Below, piece by piece: positions 17,869 through 26,121 of a DNA stretch of 64,000 nucleotides. Origin of the DNA: Ruminiclostridium cellobioparum subsp. termitidis CT1112 (lineage in GTDB: Bacteria; Bacillota; Clostridia; Acetivibrionales; DSM-1351); assembly GCF_000350485.1 (NCBI RefSeq), contig NZ_AORV01000052.1, forward strand, positions 20,152-84,151. The letters run 5' to 3'. Both the position numbers and the translations under genes were made by a program. Under the pieces are notes generated by a model, which did not search any database, had not been told where the DNA came from, and saw only the letters and a list, made by a program, of their open reading frames with translations. The stretch's first letter is position 1; each line of letters starts with the position of its first letter.

Positions 17869-18834
17869 TTATTTTTTCAGCTCCATCAGGAACCGGAAGC
17901 TGCGGTCGTTCTGATCGGGCAGCGTCTCATGCCCGTAGTCCGGGAAAATCACCGCTTCCTTTTTTGAATTTATTTTGTTAAATGCGGCAAATTGGGTTGA
18001 CGGAGGACAAATATTGTCCATCAATGTAATAGCCATCAGCACTTCACCCTTTATACGCGGCACAAGGTTCTGAATATCTATATAACCAAGCTTTTCAAAA
18101 ATTTCGTTTTCTCTGGTATGAAGCGGGTCAAAAAAACGGAAATGTGTCCGCAGCTCCTCATAGGCATCCTTTGCCAGATCTATGTCCCACACCCGTTTGT
18201 AGTCACTCAGAAAGGGATACATCACAGCGCTTCTGCTGATGCGTGGTTCCAGGGCTGCACAGGCAAGAGAAAGCCCTCCTCCCTGAGAAACACCATATGT
18301 ACCGACCCTTGTTTCATCAACCTGCTCCATTTCCATAAGGATTTTTGCAAGCTGGGCCGTATCCAGAAAAATATTGCGCATCAGCATATTGTCAGGCTCT
18401 CCGTCAATACCCCTGATGAAATGTCCGCGCATGGTATTTCCCCTGACTCCTCCCGTATCCTCCGATCTGCCTCCCTGTCCGCGGCAGTCAAGAGCTGCCA
18501 CCACAAATCCCGCAGCGGCAAAGGGCAGCTTGTCGAACCAGTCGCCCGAATGTCCGGTATATCCATGGAAATTCAGTACCGCAGGGCACTTGCCCTGTAC
18601 ATTTTTGGGAATCAGTAATTTTGCATAAACCCTTGCATTCTTAACACCTGTAAAATATAAATGGTAACAGTCTGCATATGGAGATTTAAATTCAGCCGGA
18701 ACAAGCTCCACATTGCTGTCGGTTCGGTGCATCTCCTCCACTGCCCTGCTCCAGTATTCGTCAAAGTCCCTGGGCCTGGGCGTACTCCCCTGATAGCTCC
18801 GGAGCTCCTCCAGCGGCATATCCAGCATTGGCAT
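17869..18834 (-). CDS. Acetyl xylan esterase / cephalosporin-C deacetylase (CE7)
   Basis: Carbohydrate esterase family 7 enzyme of 321 aa that removes acetyl groups from xylo-oligosaccharides. The nucleophile is in YGVSQGGG (S183); the Asp is probably in LMDNICPPST and the His in YGHETLP. Family-specific elements include FHGYTGHSGDW and DCRGQGGRSED, a close match to the usual RGQG motif. No signal peptide, so a cytoplasmic enzyme acting on imported oligomers. AAGGAGG lies 8 nt before the ATG. Consistent with xylan use shown by the GH11-dockerin enzyme at 33862-34761. Confidence 0.93.
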   Translation of the reverse strand: MPMLDMPLEELRSYQGSTPRPRDFDEYWSRAVEEMHRTDSNVELVPAEFKSPYADCYHLYFTGVKNARVYAKLLIPKNVQGKCPAVLNFHGYTGHSGDWFDKLPFAAAGFVVAALDCRGQGGRSEDTGGVRGNTMRGHFIRGIDGEPDNMLMRNIFLDTAQLAKILMEMEQVDETRVGTYGVSQGGGLSLACAALEPRISRSAVMYPFLSDYKRVWDIDLAKDAYEELRTHFRFFDPLHTRENEIFEKLGYIDIQNLVPRIKGEVLMAITLMDNICPPSTQFAAFNKINSKKEAVIFPDYGHETLPDQNDRSFRFLMELKK

Positions 18835-18958
18835 AAAAAAAGCCTCCTTTGATACTTAAATTTGGATTATTAATATATAATTTAGGCTTTTATAACTTTA
18901 CCATATTTTGATTCCATATTCAAAGCTTTGTTTCCTATGGTTTTAAACCTTTTACCTT

Positions 18959-19579
18959 TCACTCCTCCCTGTTTCTTCCGTACCTGAGCGGAATGGCAAC
19001 CTTCCGGTTGAATACCGCAATGACAGGTCCCATGAAAAAAGCAGTTATAAGCGTCCCTATTCCCACAGTTGCACCAAATAAGTATCCGCATACGGTGCAG
19101 ATGAAATCTGAACCGATTCTGCAGAACTGAAACCTGGCAACCTTCTTTTCGGACAGGATAAGCGCCACCGCGTCATAAGTCGAAACTCCAAGGTCGCCTG
19201 TAAAGTATAAGGAAGAACCAAAACACATGATCACTACAGCGATAATTAAAAACAACAGCTTGATTCCCAATGACGGATTGGGCATCCATGAATCAAATAA
19301 CCAGGATGAAAACTGTACCACATATCCCAATAAAAAAATATTTATAAAGGTCCCAAGACCGATTTTACGCCGGTCCACAAAAAATATAACAATTAACATA
19401 AGTAAATTCAAAATTGAATAAAAAGTCCCATAACCCAGCGGCATATGCATTGAAATACCGTGCGCAAGTACCTGGAACGGATCCATCCCAAAAGCTGAAA
19501 AATTGAACATTCCCACACTAAAGCCCGCTGTCAGCACACCGAACACGGTCATTACAACTCTTCTGTATTTCTCACTCAT
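18959..19579 (-). CDS. YczE/YitT-like membrane protein
   Basis: A 206-aa integral membrane protein with about five hydrophobic segments, matching the YczE/YyaS family. Characteristic stretches are the N-terminal FGMDPFQVLAHGIS and the later LYFTGDLGVSTYDAVALILS, which resemble each other as an internal repeat (GxDPF and GVSTYDA). The function of the family is not firmly known. A GGGGAGAA site precedes the ATG. It is monocistronic, with no related gene beside it. Confidence 0.8.
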   Translation of the reverse strand: MSEKYRRVVMTVFGVLTAGFSVGMFNFSAFGMDPFQVLAHGISMHMPLGYGTFYSILNLLMLIVIFFVDRRKIGLGTFINIFLLGYVVQFSSWLFDSWMPNPSLGIKLLFLIIAVVIMCFGSSLYFTGDLGVSTYDAVALILSEKKVARFQFCRIGSDFICTVCGYLFGATVGIGTLITAFFMGPVIAVFNRKVAIPLRYGRNREE

Positions 19580-19823
19580 TTACATTTCTCCCCGTTTTAA
19601 CTCCGAATCATTACTTTATATAAATCCAATTCCAATACATATTATATTTGATCATATCTGCTGGAATTACATCTATGCAATATCTTGCACCGGTTTGCTG
19701 TTTCATGGGCTCACGGCCATAACAATTATAAACAAAAATGCGGCCGAATACAACCTTCTCTTTTACCAGGCCAAATCACTGCGTATTGCCGCAGCAAGCT
19801 GATTTGCCATTAGTTCATGTGGT

Positions 19824-21893
19824 TTAAAGCTTGACAGTCCCCCTTACCAGATCTTCATCACAGGAGCTTGTTCCGATGTACAATTCGTATTCCATGTGTT
19901 CAAGTTCCATTTGATTTGTTTTTTCATTGAAGTAGCACAGCTTTTCTACAGGGCAGGAAATACTTACATGCCTTTCCTCGCCCGGCTTCAGCGTCACTCT
20001 GGCAAACCCTCTGAGAACCTTTGCCGGCCTGTCTACGGAGGAATTCCTGAAACCCGCATACAGCTGGACAACCTCTGTTCCTTCCAGATTTCCGGCATTC
20101 TTCAGCCTGCAGGAAGCGGACACCTTATTGCCTTCGGCCCCAAAAGAGGCATCCGATACGCTGAAAGTGGTATAGGACATTCCAAAGCCGTATGGCAGGA
20201 GCGGTTTGACACCCTCTTTCTCAAGCTTTGTATAGCCGTGATAATAGTCATAATATTGGGAGGTGGTATCCCACTCAACCTTTGGCAGGTCACTTTCCTT
20301 ATAAGGAAGAACAAAGGGGAGCTTTCCGCTTGGATTGACATCGCCGAACAAGATTTCAGCTATAGCCCTTCCCCCTTCCATTCCCGGGTAATATGCCATA
20401 AGTATTGAGCTGACACAGTCCTTCCACTCCGTTATCATTATCATGTTTCCGCCGAACAATACTGCGGCCGAATTACTGTTTACCGGTCCTACAGCCTTTA
20501 TCAGGTCAATCTCGTTCGGGTGGAGTCCCAGTGAAAATCTGCGGTCTCCTCCCATTGTGCCCGTATAGCCTTCAGCTTCATCCTCTGAAACAAATTCCCC
20601 TTCATCGTTATGGTCGTAACCTACCACAAATACTACCGCATCTGCTTCCCCGGCAAGCGCTTTAGCCCTTTCGAGGTCATCTCCCCTGTCATAGGCAATC
20701 TGTGTTTCGGGCGAAACCATTTGCAGACCCTGAACGGGTGAAATTACATATGGGGGACGTACCCAGCTTGAGCCGTGGTCTCCTATAGGCTCCAGTTCGC
20801 CCAGTGCTCCCAGTACCAACAAATTCTTCACCTGCTTTTTATTGAACGGAAGAACATTGTCTTTGTTCTGGAGCAGCGTTATTCCCTTTCTCGCACTTTC
20901 CAGAGCAAGTGAAATATGCTCCCTGCATGCCAGCACCGACTGGTCTGCAGCTGTTTCATGCCGGCTGGTAAATGCCAGCAGGGTGCGGATTATACGCAAT
21001 GCCGCATCGTTTATCCTCTCTTCGGGTACCAGGCCATCCTTTACTGCCTTGACAAGTTTATCCCCAAAGTACATGGTATGTGCCATTTCAATGTCCTGAC
21101 CGCCATTTGCCGCCTCAACGGTATCCTTTACACCCCAGTAAAAGTCACTCATGACAAAACCGTCAAAACCCCATTCATCCTTCAGTACTTCGTTGAGAAG
21201 ATAATTGTGATGGCCGCACTGGGTACCCTTGTACAGGTTGTAGGAACTCATTACACTGGCGGCTCCGGCGTCAATGCAATCCTTGAAGTGGGCAAGGTAA
21301 ACCTCCCGTTCGCTTCTCCTGTCACACTCCACACTTACCTTGAAGCGGGAATTTTCCATCTGGTTAAAGGCATAGTGCTTGATACAGGCTATTACATCCT
21401 CTTCCTGCACGCCGCGAACCAGTGCCGAACCCATCTGTCCCAGATGGAAGGACTCTTCCCCATAAGTTTCCTGACTTCTGCCCCAACCCGGATTGTAGGG
21501 CAGGTTTATACAAACCCCTCCGAAAAGATTACCTCCAAAAGCCCGGATTTCCTTTCCTATGGCATGCCCTACCCTCTCTTCCAGTTCGGTGTCGAAGCTT
21601 GCACCCCTTAACATGGATACAGGGAAACAGGTGGTTTTACCATTGCCGCATACCACACCTCTGGGTCCGTCGCAAAACAGCATGGGCGGAAGCTCCTCAC
21701 GCTCAATACCCCCTGCCGGATACGGAAAATAATTATAGTGCAGATTATCCGGATCTTTTTGTATGTTGGCCAATTCATCCTGCAGCTTTATCTGCCCGCT
21801 CATCAGCCAGACCTTTTCTTCCAGAGTCAAGCCTGACAGAATTGTCCGGGCTTTTTCAGTGAATCCTAAACGGTACTCCTTGTTACACTTCAT
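19824..21893 (-). CDS. Glycoside hydrolase family 3 beta-glucosidase/xylosidase
   Basis: A 689-aa GH3 enzyme. The N-terminal (beta/alpha)8 domain carries FCDGPRGVV, the substrate-binding KHYAFNQ and the nucleophile Asp in GFVMSDFYWG (D250). The second domain follows (LLVLGALGELEPIGDHGSS), and a fibronectin-III-like C-terminal domain begins after YGFGMSYTTFSV. No signal peptide, so it probably cleaves imported cello- or xylo-oligosaccharides inside the cell. AAGGAGG is 8 nt before the ATG. Divergent from an AraC regulator across a 170-bp gap, which suggests control by that regulator. Confidence 0.95.
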   Translation of the reverse strand: MKCNKEYRLGFTEKARTILSGLTLEEKVWLMSGQIKLQDELANIQKDPDNLHYNYFPYPAGGIEREELPPMLFCDGPRGVVCGNGKTTCFPVSMLRGASFDTELEERVGHAIGKEIRAFGGNLFGGVCINLPYNPGWGRSQETYGEESFHLGQMGSALVRGVQEEDVIACIKHYAFNQMENSRFKVSVECDRRSEREVYLAHFKDCIDAGAASVMSSYNLYKGTQCGHHNYLLNEVLKDEWGFDGFVMSDFYWGVKDTVEAANGGQDIEMAHTMYFGDKLVKAVKDGLVPEERINDAALRIIRTLLAFTSRHETAADQSVLACREHISLALESARKGITLLQNKDNVLPFNKKQVKNLLVLGALGELEPIGDHGSSWVRPPYVISPVQGLQMVSPETQIAYDRGDDLERAKALAGEADAVVFVVGYDHNDEGEFVSEDEAEGYTGTMGGDRRFSLGLHPNEIDLIKAVGPVNSNSAAVLFGGNMIMITEWKDCVSSILMAYYPGMEGGRAIAEILFGDVNPSGKLPFVLPYKESDLPKVEWDTTSQYYDYYHGYTKLEKEGVKPLLPYGFGMSYTTFSVSDASFGAEGNKVSASCRLKNAGNLEGTEVVQLYAGFRNSSVDRPAKVLRGFARVTLKPGEERHVSISCPVEKLCYFNEKTNQMELEHMEYELYIGTSSCDEDLVRGTVKL

Positions 21894-22063
21894 CTGGTAT
21901 CCTCCTTAAAAAAATCATTGATATAATTAATATAGCTTCAATTTCATAAACTATCTCGCAATATATTAACATGATATGGACATACATTGCTGTGCAATGG
22001 TATATTTAAAATACAGCAGACAAAGTAAATGGGCCTTTAAAAGCCATTCAACGGAGGTAATTC

Positions 22064-22861
22064 ATGTACCCCTATTATGAGACGATAAGTACCAGGGAAC
22101 CTGATGGTTTCACCATAATATTTGAAGAAAACTTTACTTTTCCCGCCCATCTTCATTCCCACATGGAGTTTGTATACATTCTTGAAGGTGAAGTGACGGT
22201 CTGGGTAAACGACATCAGAAAGGACCTGGAAAAAGGTGATATAGCCGTATGCTTTCCCAATGATATCCACAGCTATAACAGCAGTGCCCCGTCAAAATTA
22301 ATGATTCTTATTTTCTCTCCGGATATTATAAGGGGATATTTGAGCGAACGGACCGGCAAGACTCTGGAGTACCCCTTTTTTGAAAAAGGTTCCTTCGGTG
22401 ACGACATTAATATCCTGCTCGACATGATTGTTGCAGAAAATTCAGGCAATAGAAATGAATATGTTGTAAAAGGCCTGCTATATACCATTTTCGGCAAGCT
22501 GGACAGGATTTTTGTATTTAAGGACGGCAGGCAGCTGCATGACACAACAATCCAAAAATTATTAAGATACATTGGCAGCCATTTCAACGAAAATATTACA
22601 CTTGACAGTATTGCAAAAGACCTGGGTTTCAGTAAGTTTCACATATCCCGCCTGTTTAACAGCAAGATCGGAGAACAGTTTAATGATTATGTAAATAAAC
22701 TTCGTGTCAACATGGCCCAGAGCCTGTTAACCGGAACAGATTCCAGCATTTCCAACATAGCCCTGGAATGCGGTTTTGAAAGTATCAGAAATTTCAACAG
22801 GGTATTTAAGGCATACAGCAGCATGACCCCTAAAGAATTCCGAAGCAGCAGGAAAAGGTAG
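22064..22861 (+). CDS. AraC family transcriptional regulator
   Basis: A 265-aa activator. The N-terminal cupin domain has HLHSHMEFVYILEGEVTV and GDIAVCFPNDIHSY, a sugar-binding type. The C-terminal part carries two helix-turn-helix motifs (LDSIAKDLGFSKFHISRLF, and ISNIALECGFESIRNFNRVF) ending in the family signature SMTPKEFR. GGAGG lies 7 nt before the ATG. It is divergent from the GH3 gene and most likely senses a sugar and turns on that gene; this is inference from position. Confidence 0.93.
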   Translation: MYPYYETISTREPDGFTIIFEENFTFPAHLHSHMEFVYILEGEVTVWVNDIRKDLEKGDIAVCFPNDIHSYNSSAPSKLMILIFSPDIIRGYLSERTGKTLEYPFFEKGSFGDDINILLDMIVAENSGNRNEYVVKGLLYTIFGKLDRIFVFKDGRQLHDTTIQKLLRYIGSHFNENITLDSIAKDLGFSKFHISRLFNSKIGEQFNDYVNKLRVNMAQSLLTGTDSSISNIALECGFESIRNFNRVFKAYSSMTPKEFRSSRKR

Positions 22862-22863
22862 CT

Positions 22864-24330
22864 TTACTTTTGTCCGGCAAGTTTTCTCATGTCGGCACTC
22901 AATTTCTCAATATTTTTTATTATATTTACCATTTCACCTATTTTCATATTCTGTTCATCCATAGTTCCGGTGATCTCTTCAGTGGTTGCAGAATGCTCCT
23001 GCATTATTGCCGCATTATTTTCGAGATGCAAATCTATTTCACTGAATAAACCGGCAATTTCATTTACAGATTCAAATTCAGACTGTATGTAATTCTGCAT
23101 CCTTCCAAAAGACTCCACCATATTATCAATACTATGGTTAAGTTTTTCCACTGCAGTGCTTCCTTCAATTACAGATGCATTTCCCATACGTGCCGTTTCC
23201 ACTGCAACACTCGCTTTCTTTTGCAAAGCCGTTACAATTTGACCTATTTCATTGGCGGTTTTATTGCTTTCATCCGAAAGTTTGCGTATTTCATCAGCCA
23301 CAACGGCAAATCCCTTACCTGCCTCTCCCGCCCTGGCGGCTTCGATTGCAGCATTTAACGCCAGCAGATTTGTCTGTTCTGCAATTCCTGTGATTGAAGA
23401 AAGGAAATTGCGTATGTGCTCCATGCTCTCTCCCAGTTCACTGACTGTTTGCAGCCCCTGCTCCACCGCCGAATTAATTGTTCCCATGCGCTCCTTCATA
23501 TCGGCAATTTCTCTGCCGTTTTCCTGTGCAATGCCGTCAACTTCCCTGGATATGGTTTCAATGGCTTTGGACTGCTCATACATGTATTTAAGTTTATCAC
23601 GGGATTGCTTCATCATAATGGAAATTGACGTAACAGCATTGGCTTCCTCCTCGGTGCCTTTGGCCATTTCATGCATGCCCTTCGTCACAGCCTCACTGCT
23701 CTGTAATGCAAGCTCTGTATAACCTGTAAAGTTTGAAAGGTTTTCATTCAGGGTAACCGCTGTCTGCTCAACCATATCAAAAGTCTTCTTCAGTTCTTCA
23801 TAAAAAGTCATGGCTTTTTCCTCGTTTTTGGAAGCCGATTTCAGATAGTCATTCCCCCATTTTGTAAGAAAATACAGGACAATCATACCTATATTTATCA
23901 TGCCCAGCTGAATAATTGCTTCCTTTGCCGGAATTGTACCTCCCATCAGGGGACTGTTAAAAGCAAAATTACATGTAACAACCATAATATCAAGTATTAC
24001 AATATATATCATCAGTGTCATCCTGTTAAAATATAGTGCCGCCATACAACAGGTGACCATGTAGACAATAAAAATCCTCAGAGAACCGCCTTCTATAATT
24101 GTCAGAATGGTTACCGCCACAGCCGGACACAGTGGAATGATTATTGCTGCCACCCTGGTATGCACTCTGAATAGGTGGACGGCAGAAGCAACCACACCTG
24201 CACCTGCCGTTGCGGCAAACACAAGCAGCCCTCTGTCTGTTCCTGTTAATGCAAAGGCCTGAGCTGTCAATAGAAGAGTAAATATCCATATTAAATAAAT
24301 GTTGAATCTGCTAACCCGCCGTATATCCAT
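22864..24330 (-). CDS. Methyl-accepting chemotaxis protein
   Basis: Chemoreceptor of about 488 aa. The N-terminal 170 residues form about six hydrophobic segments with no large extracellular domain, so it may sense signals in or near the membrane. The cytoplasmic signalling domain has the invariant hairpin tip [24 protein letters not shown] sequence followed by [20 protein letters not shown]. No HAMP domain is evident. The ATG at 24330 is chosen because GGAGG lies 8 nt before it; another ATG five codons upstream overlaps that site. It is convergent with the araC-type gene, 2 bp apart. Confidence 0.93.
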   Translation of the reverse strand: MDIRRVSRFNIYLIWIFTLLLTAQAFALTGTDRGLLVFAATAGAGVVASAVHLFRVHTRVAAIIIPLCPAVAVTILTIIEGGSLRIFIVYMVTCCMAALYFNRMTLMIYIVILDIMVVTCNFAFNSPLMGGTIPAKEAIIQLGMINIGMIVLYFLTKWGNDYLKSASKNEEKAMTFYEELKKTFDMVEQTAVTLNENLSNFTGYTELALQSSEAVTKGMHEMAKGTEEEANAVTSISIMMKQSRDKLKYMYEQSKAIETISREVDGIAQENGREIADMKERMGTINSAVEQGLQTVSELGESMEHIRNFLSSITGIAEQTNLLALNAAIEAARAGEAGKGFAVVADEIRKLSDESNKTANEIGQIVTALQKKASVAVETARMGNASVIEGSTAVEKLNHSIDNMVESFGRMQNYIQSEFESVNEIAGLFSEIDLHLENNAAIMQEHSATTEEITGTMDEQNMKIGEMVNIIKNIEKLSADMRKLAGQK

Positions 24331-24447
24331 CTGTAAATCCTCCATAGTTTTGACTTCCCTTTACAATAAATCGGCATTTTTAAGTTCTGTTTTAATAATC
24401 GTATTTTATTGATTTTATATTGCAATTAATTTCATGTTAACAGTATG

Positions 24448-25365
24448 TTATTTCAGCAATGCATCCACGTGCAGCTTCAGTCCTTTCCTGACAGAGGTCC
24501 CGGGCATTTTTGCCCCTGCGGCCTTCAATTCTGAAAGGTCATATATTCTGTGACATACCGAAGGCACTGCCTCCGGGTGGGAAGGTAAAAAATCCTCAAT
24601 AGGGATATCCTCAATTTTAATATCAACCTTTAAAATATCGGCAATAATCTGATAATATTTTCTGCACTCTATTACCTCCGGGCCGCCCACGCAAAAAATC
24701 CGGTTGCGGGCTTTTTGATTCCCAAGCAGGTCCAGCATCAGCTCGCACAGGTCAGTCACATATACCGGGTGCAGAAGGAAATGTCCTCCCCCGACCAGGG
24801 ATATTGGTTCATGGGCCATAAGCCTTTTAATCAGTTGGGGATCACGCTGGTGCAGAGGCAGGCAGCCAAGCTGTGAACCAGGCCCGAATATATGCCCCGG
24901 CCTGAGTATGGTCCAGGACATTCCACCTGTATCGGCATTTAAAAGCTCCAGCTCACAGAGACGTTTGTTTCCCGCATAGCCATCCGCAACCCAGTTTTCA
25001 CATTCCTCTGCCTGGGGGAACTTTCTTGCCGCCGGTTCATATACTATATCGGTAGAAATGACCAGAAGCTGCTTTGTTCTGTCCCTGAACACCTCCACAT
25101 CCTGTCTGGCAGCTTCGGCATTCATGCATATGCAGTCCAGGACAGCGTCCCAGCTGATACCGGCATCCTCAATCACCTTTTTGAAGGCCCGGCAGTCGGA
25201 ACGGTCGGCCTGCAGGGAAATGGCCCCGGCCGGTACAGGTTTGCTGCCTCTGGTCAACACCCATACTTCATGCCCGTATTCCAGTGCTTTTTGGACAAGA
25301 TGGCCGCTTACAAAACCACTGCCGCCCAGGATAAGTAATTTCAATTTATTATTTTTAGATAACAC
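24448..25365 (-). CDS. NAD-dependent epimerase/dehydratase family protein
   Basis: A 305-aa extended short-chain dehydrogenase. The Rossmann motif LLILGGSGFVSGHLVQKAL is at the N-terminus (GxxGxxG), followed by YAGNKRLCELELL with the catalytic-type Lys and LRPGHIFGPGSQLG. The usual YxxxK is present as YAGNK. It starts with GTG at 25365, seven nt after GGGAG. The substrate is unknown; nucleotide-sugar modification or a related reduction is usual for the family. Monocistronic. Confidence 0.88.
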   Translation of the reverse strand: MLSKNNKLKLLILGGSGFVSGHLVQKALEYGHEVWVLTRGSKPVPAGAISLQADRSDCRAFKKVIEDAGISWDAVLDCICMNAEAARQDVEVFRDRTKQLLVISTDIVYEPAARKFPQAEECENWVADGYAGNKRLCELELLNADTGGMSWTILRPGHIFGPGSQLGCLPLHQRDPQLIKRLMAHEPISLVGGGHFLLHPVYVTDLCELMLDLLGNQKARNRIFCVGGPEVIECRKYYQIIADILKVDIKIEDIPIEDFLPSHPEAVPSVCHRIYDLSELKAAGAKMPGTSVRKGLKLHVDALLK

Positions 25366-25579
25366 AGAACCACTCCCATATTTATTATCGACATAACATT
25401 ATTATAGCACCTAACAGATTTATGGCATTCTTAAAAGTGTTAAAATACCTACCAATTAATATATTTATACCTAATCAGAACAAGCATGGACTTCATTTTG
25501 CCCGGTTAAATATTTGGGCCAACTCACTTATAATATTTAGACTCATATTTCTTTACCTGTGTAATTTTTTATATCAGCT

Positions 25580-25669
25580 GGTAACGTGAGGACAACTTCA
25601 TGAAACAGGATGCATGGTTAAAAACAATTTTCGTAATTGTTTTTGGTGCGCCTGTTTCATGAAGTTACC
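25580..25669. repeat. Nested palindrome in the 25366-25712 gap
   Basis: The 347-bp gap between the epimerase and hypA holds this structure and no gene that I can see. A perfect 16-bp outer inverted repeat (25594-25609 with 25651-25666) encloses a second perfect 10-bp inverted repeat (25620-25629 with 25635-25644) around a 5-nt loop. GGTAAC at 25580 and GTTACC at 25664 offer an alternative outermost pairing. It lies 3' of hypA, but there is no adjoining U run, so it is more than a plain terminator. Confidence 0.85.
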
Positions 25670-25712
25670 AGACTGAAAACTAATATTCAAATTACAGCAA
25701 ATCGGGTATAGA

Positions 25713-26054
25713 TCAGCAGGCTATGATTTCCTTAATCACGAATTCTTTTCCGCAAAGAATCTCCCAGTCGGTACTGCCACATTTAGGGCATTTGCTGCTG
25801 TTTTCAACAAGTCTGAATACCTTGCTGCACTTTGTACAAATGGCATTGCCGGGCAGAATTTCTATTTTTAATTTGGTATCCTGCAATAAAGTACCGTCAA
25901 CGGCAGCAGGATAACAAGCCTCAATGTATTTCGGAATCATTGACGACAGTTCACCGACCTGGATAACCAGCGTATCAATTTTTGTCAATCCATTGCTTTT
26001 GGCAAAGTTCTCTACTGTCTTAATAACTTCAAGTATAACTCCCAACTCGTGCAC
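25713..26054 (-). CDS. hypA: Hydrogenase/nickel maturation protein HypA
   Basis: Nickel chaperone of 113 aa, the usual HypA length. It starts with GTG at 26054, giving the conserved M-H-E-L N-terminus whose His2 and Glu3 bind nickel; AGGAGG lies 8 nt upstream. The zinc ribbon is C73-TK-C76 and C89-PK-C92. The frame runs open further upstream to 26153, but that part overlaps the preceding gene and is not HypA-like. Last gene of the operon with hypB and the FeS-flavin oxidoreductase. It acts with HypB in nickel insertion. Confidence 0.94.
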   Translation of the reverse strand: MHELGVILEVIKTVENFAKSNGLTKIDTLVIQVGELSSMIPKYIEACYPAAVDGTLLQDTKLKIEILPGNAICTKCSKVFRLVENSSKCPKCGSTDWEILCGKEFVIKEIIAC

Positions 26055-26121
26055 CTGCCATCCCTCCTGTGGGTATCCAAGCCGGCCTGGATAAGCTCTC
26101 CCGGCCGGCCGTATTTGTCCT

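Noticed and set aside
20916..21611. Long open frame on the plus strand within the GH3 gene
   Set aside because: It is antisense to a certain GH3 coding region, has no family resemblance, and its residues are explained by the codon pattern of the real gene.
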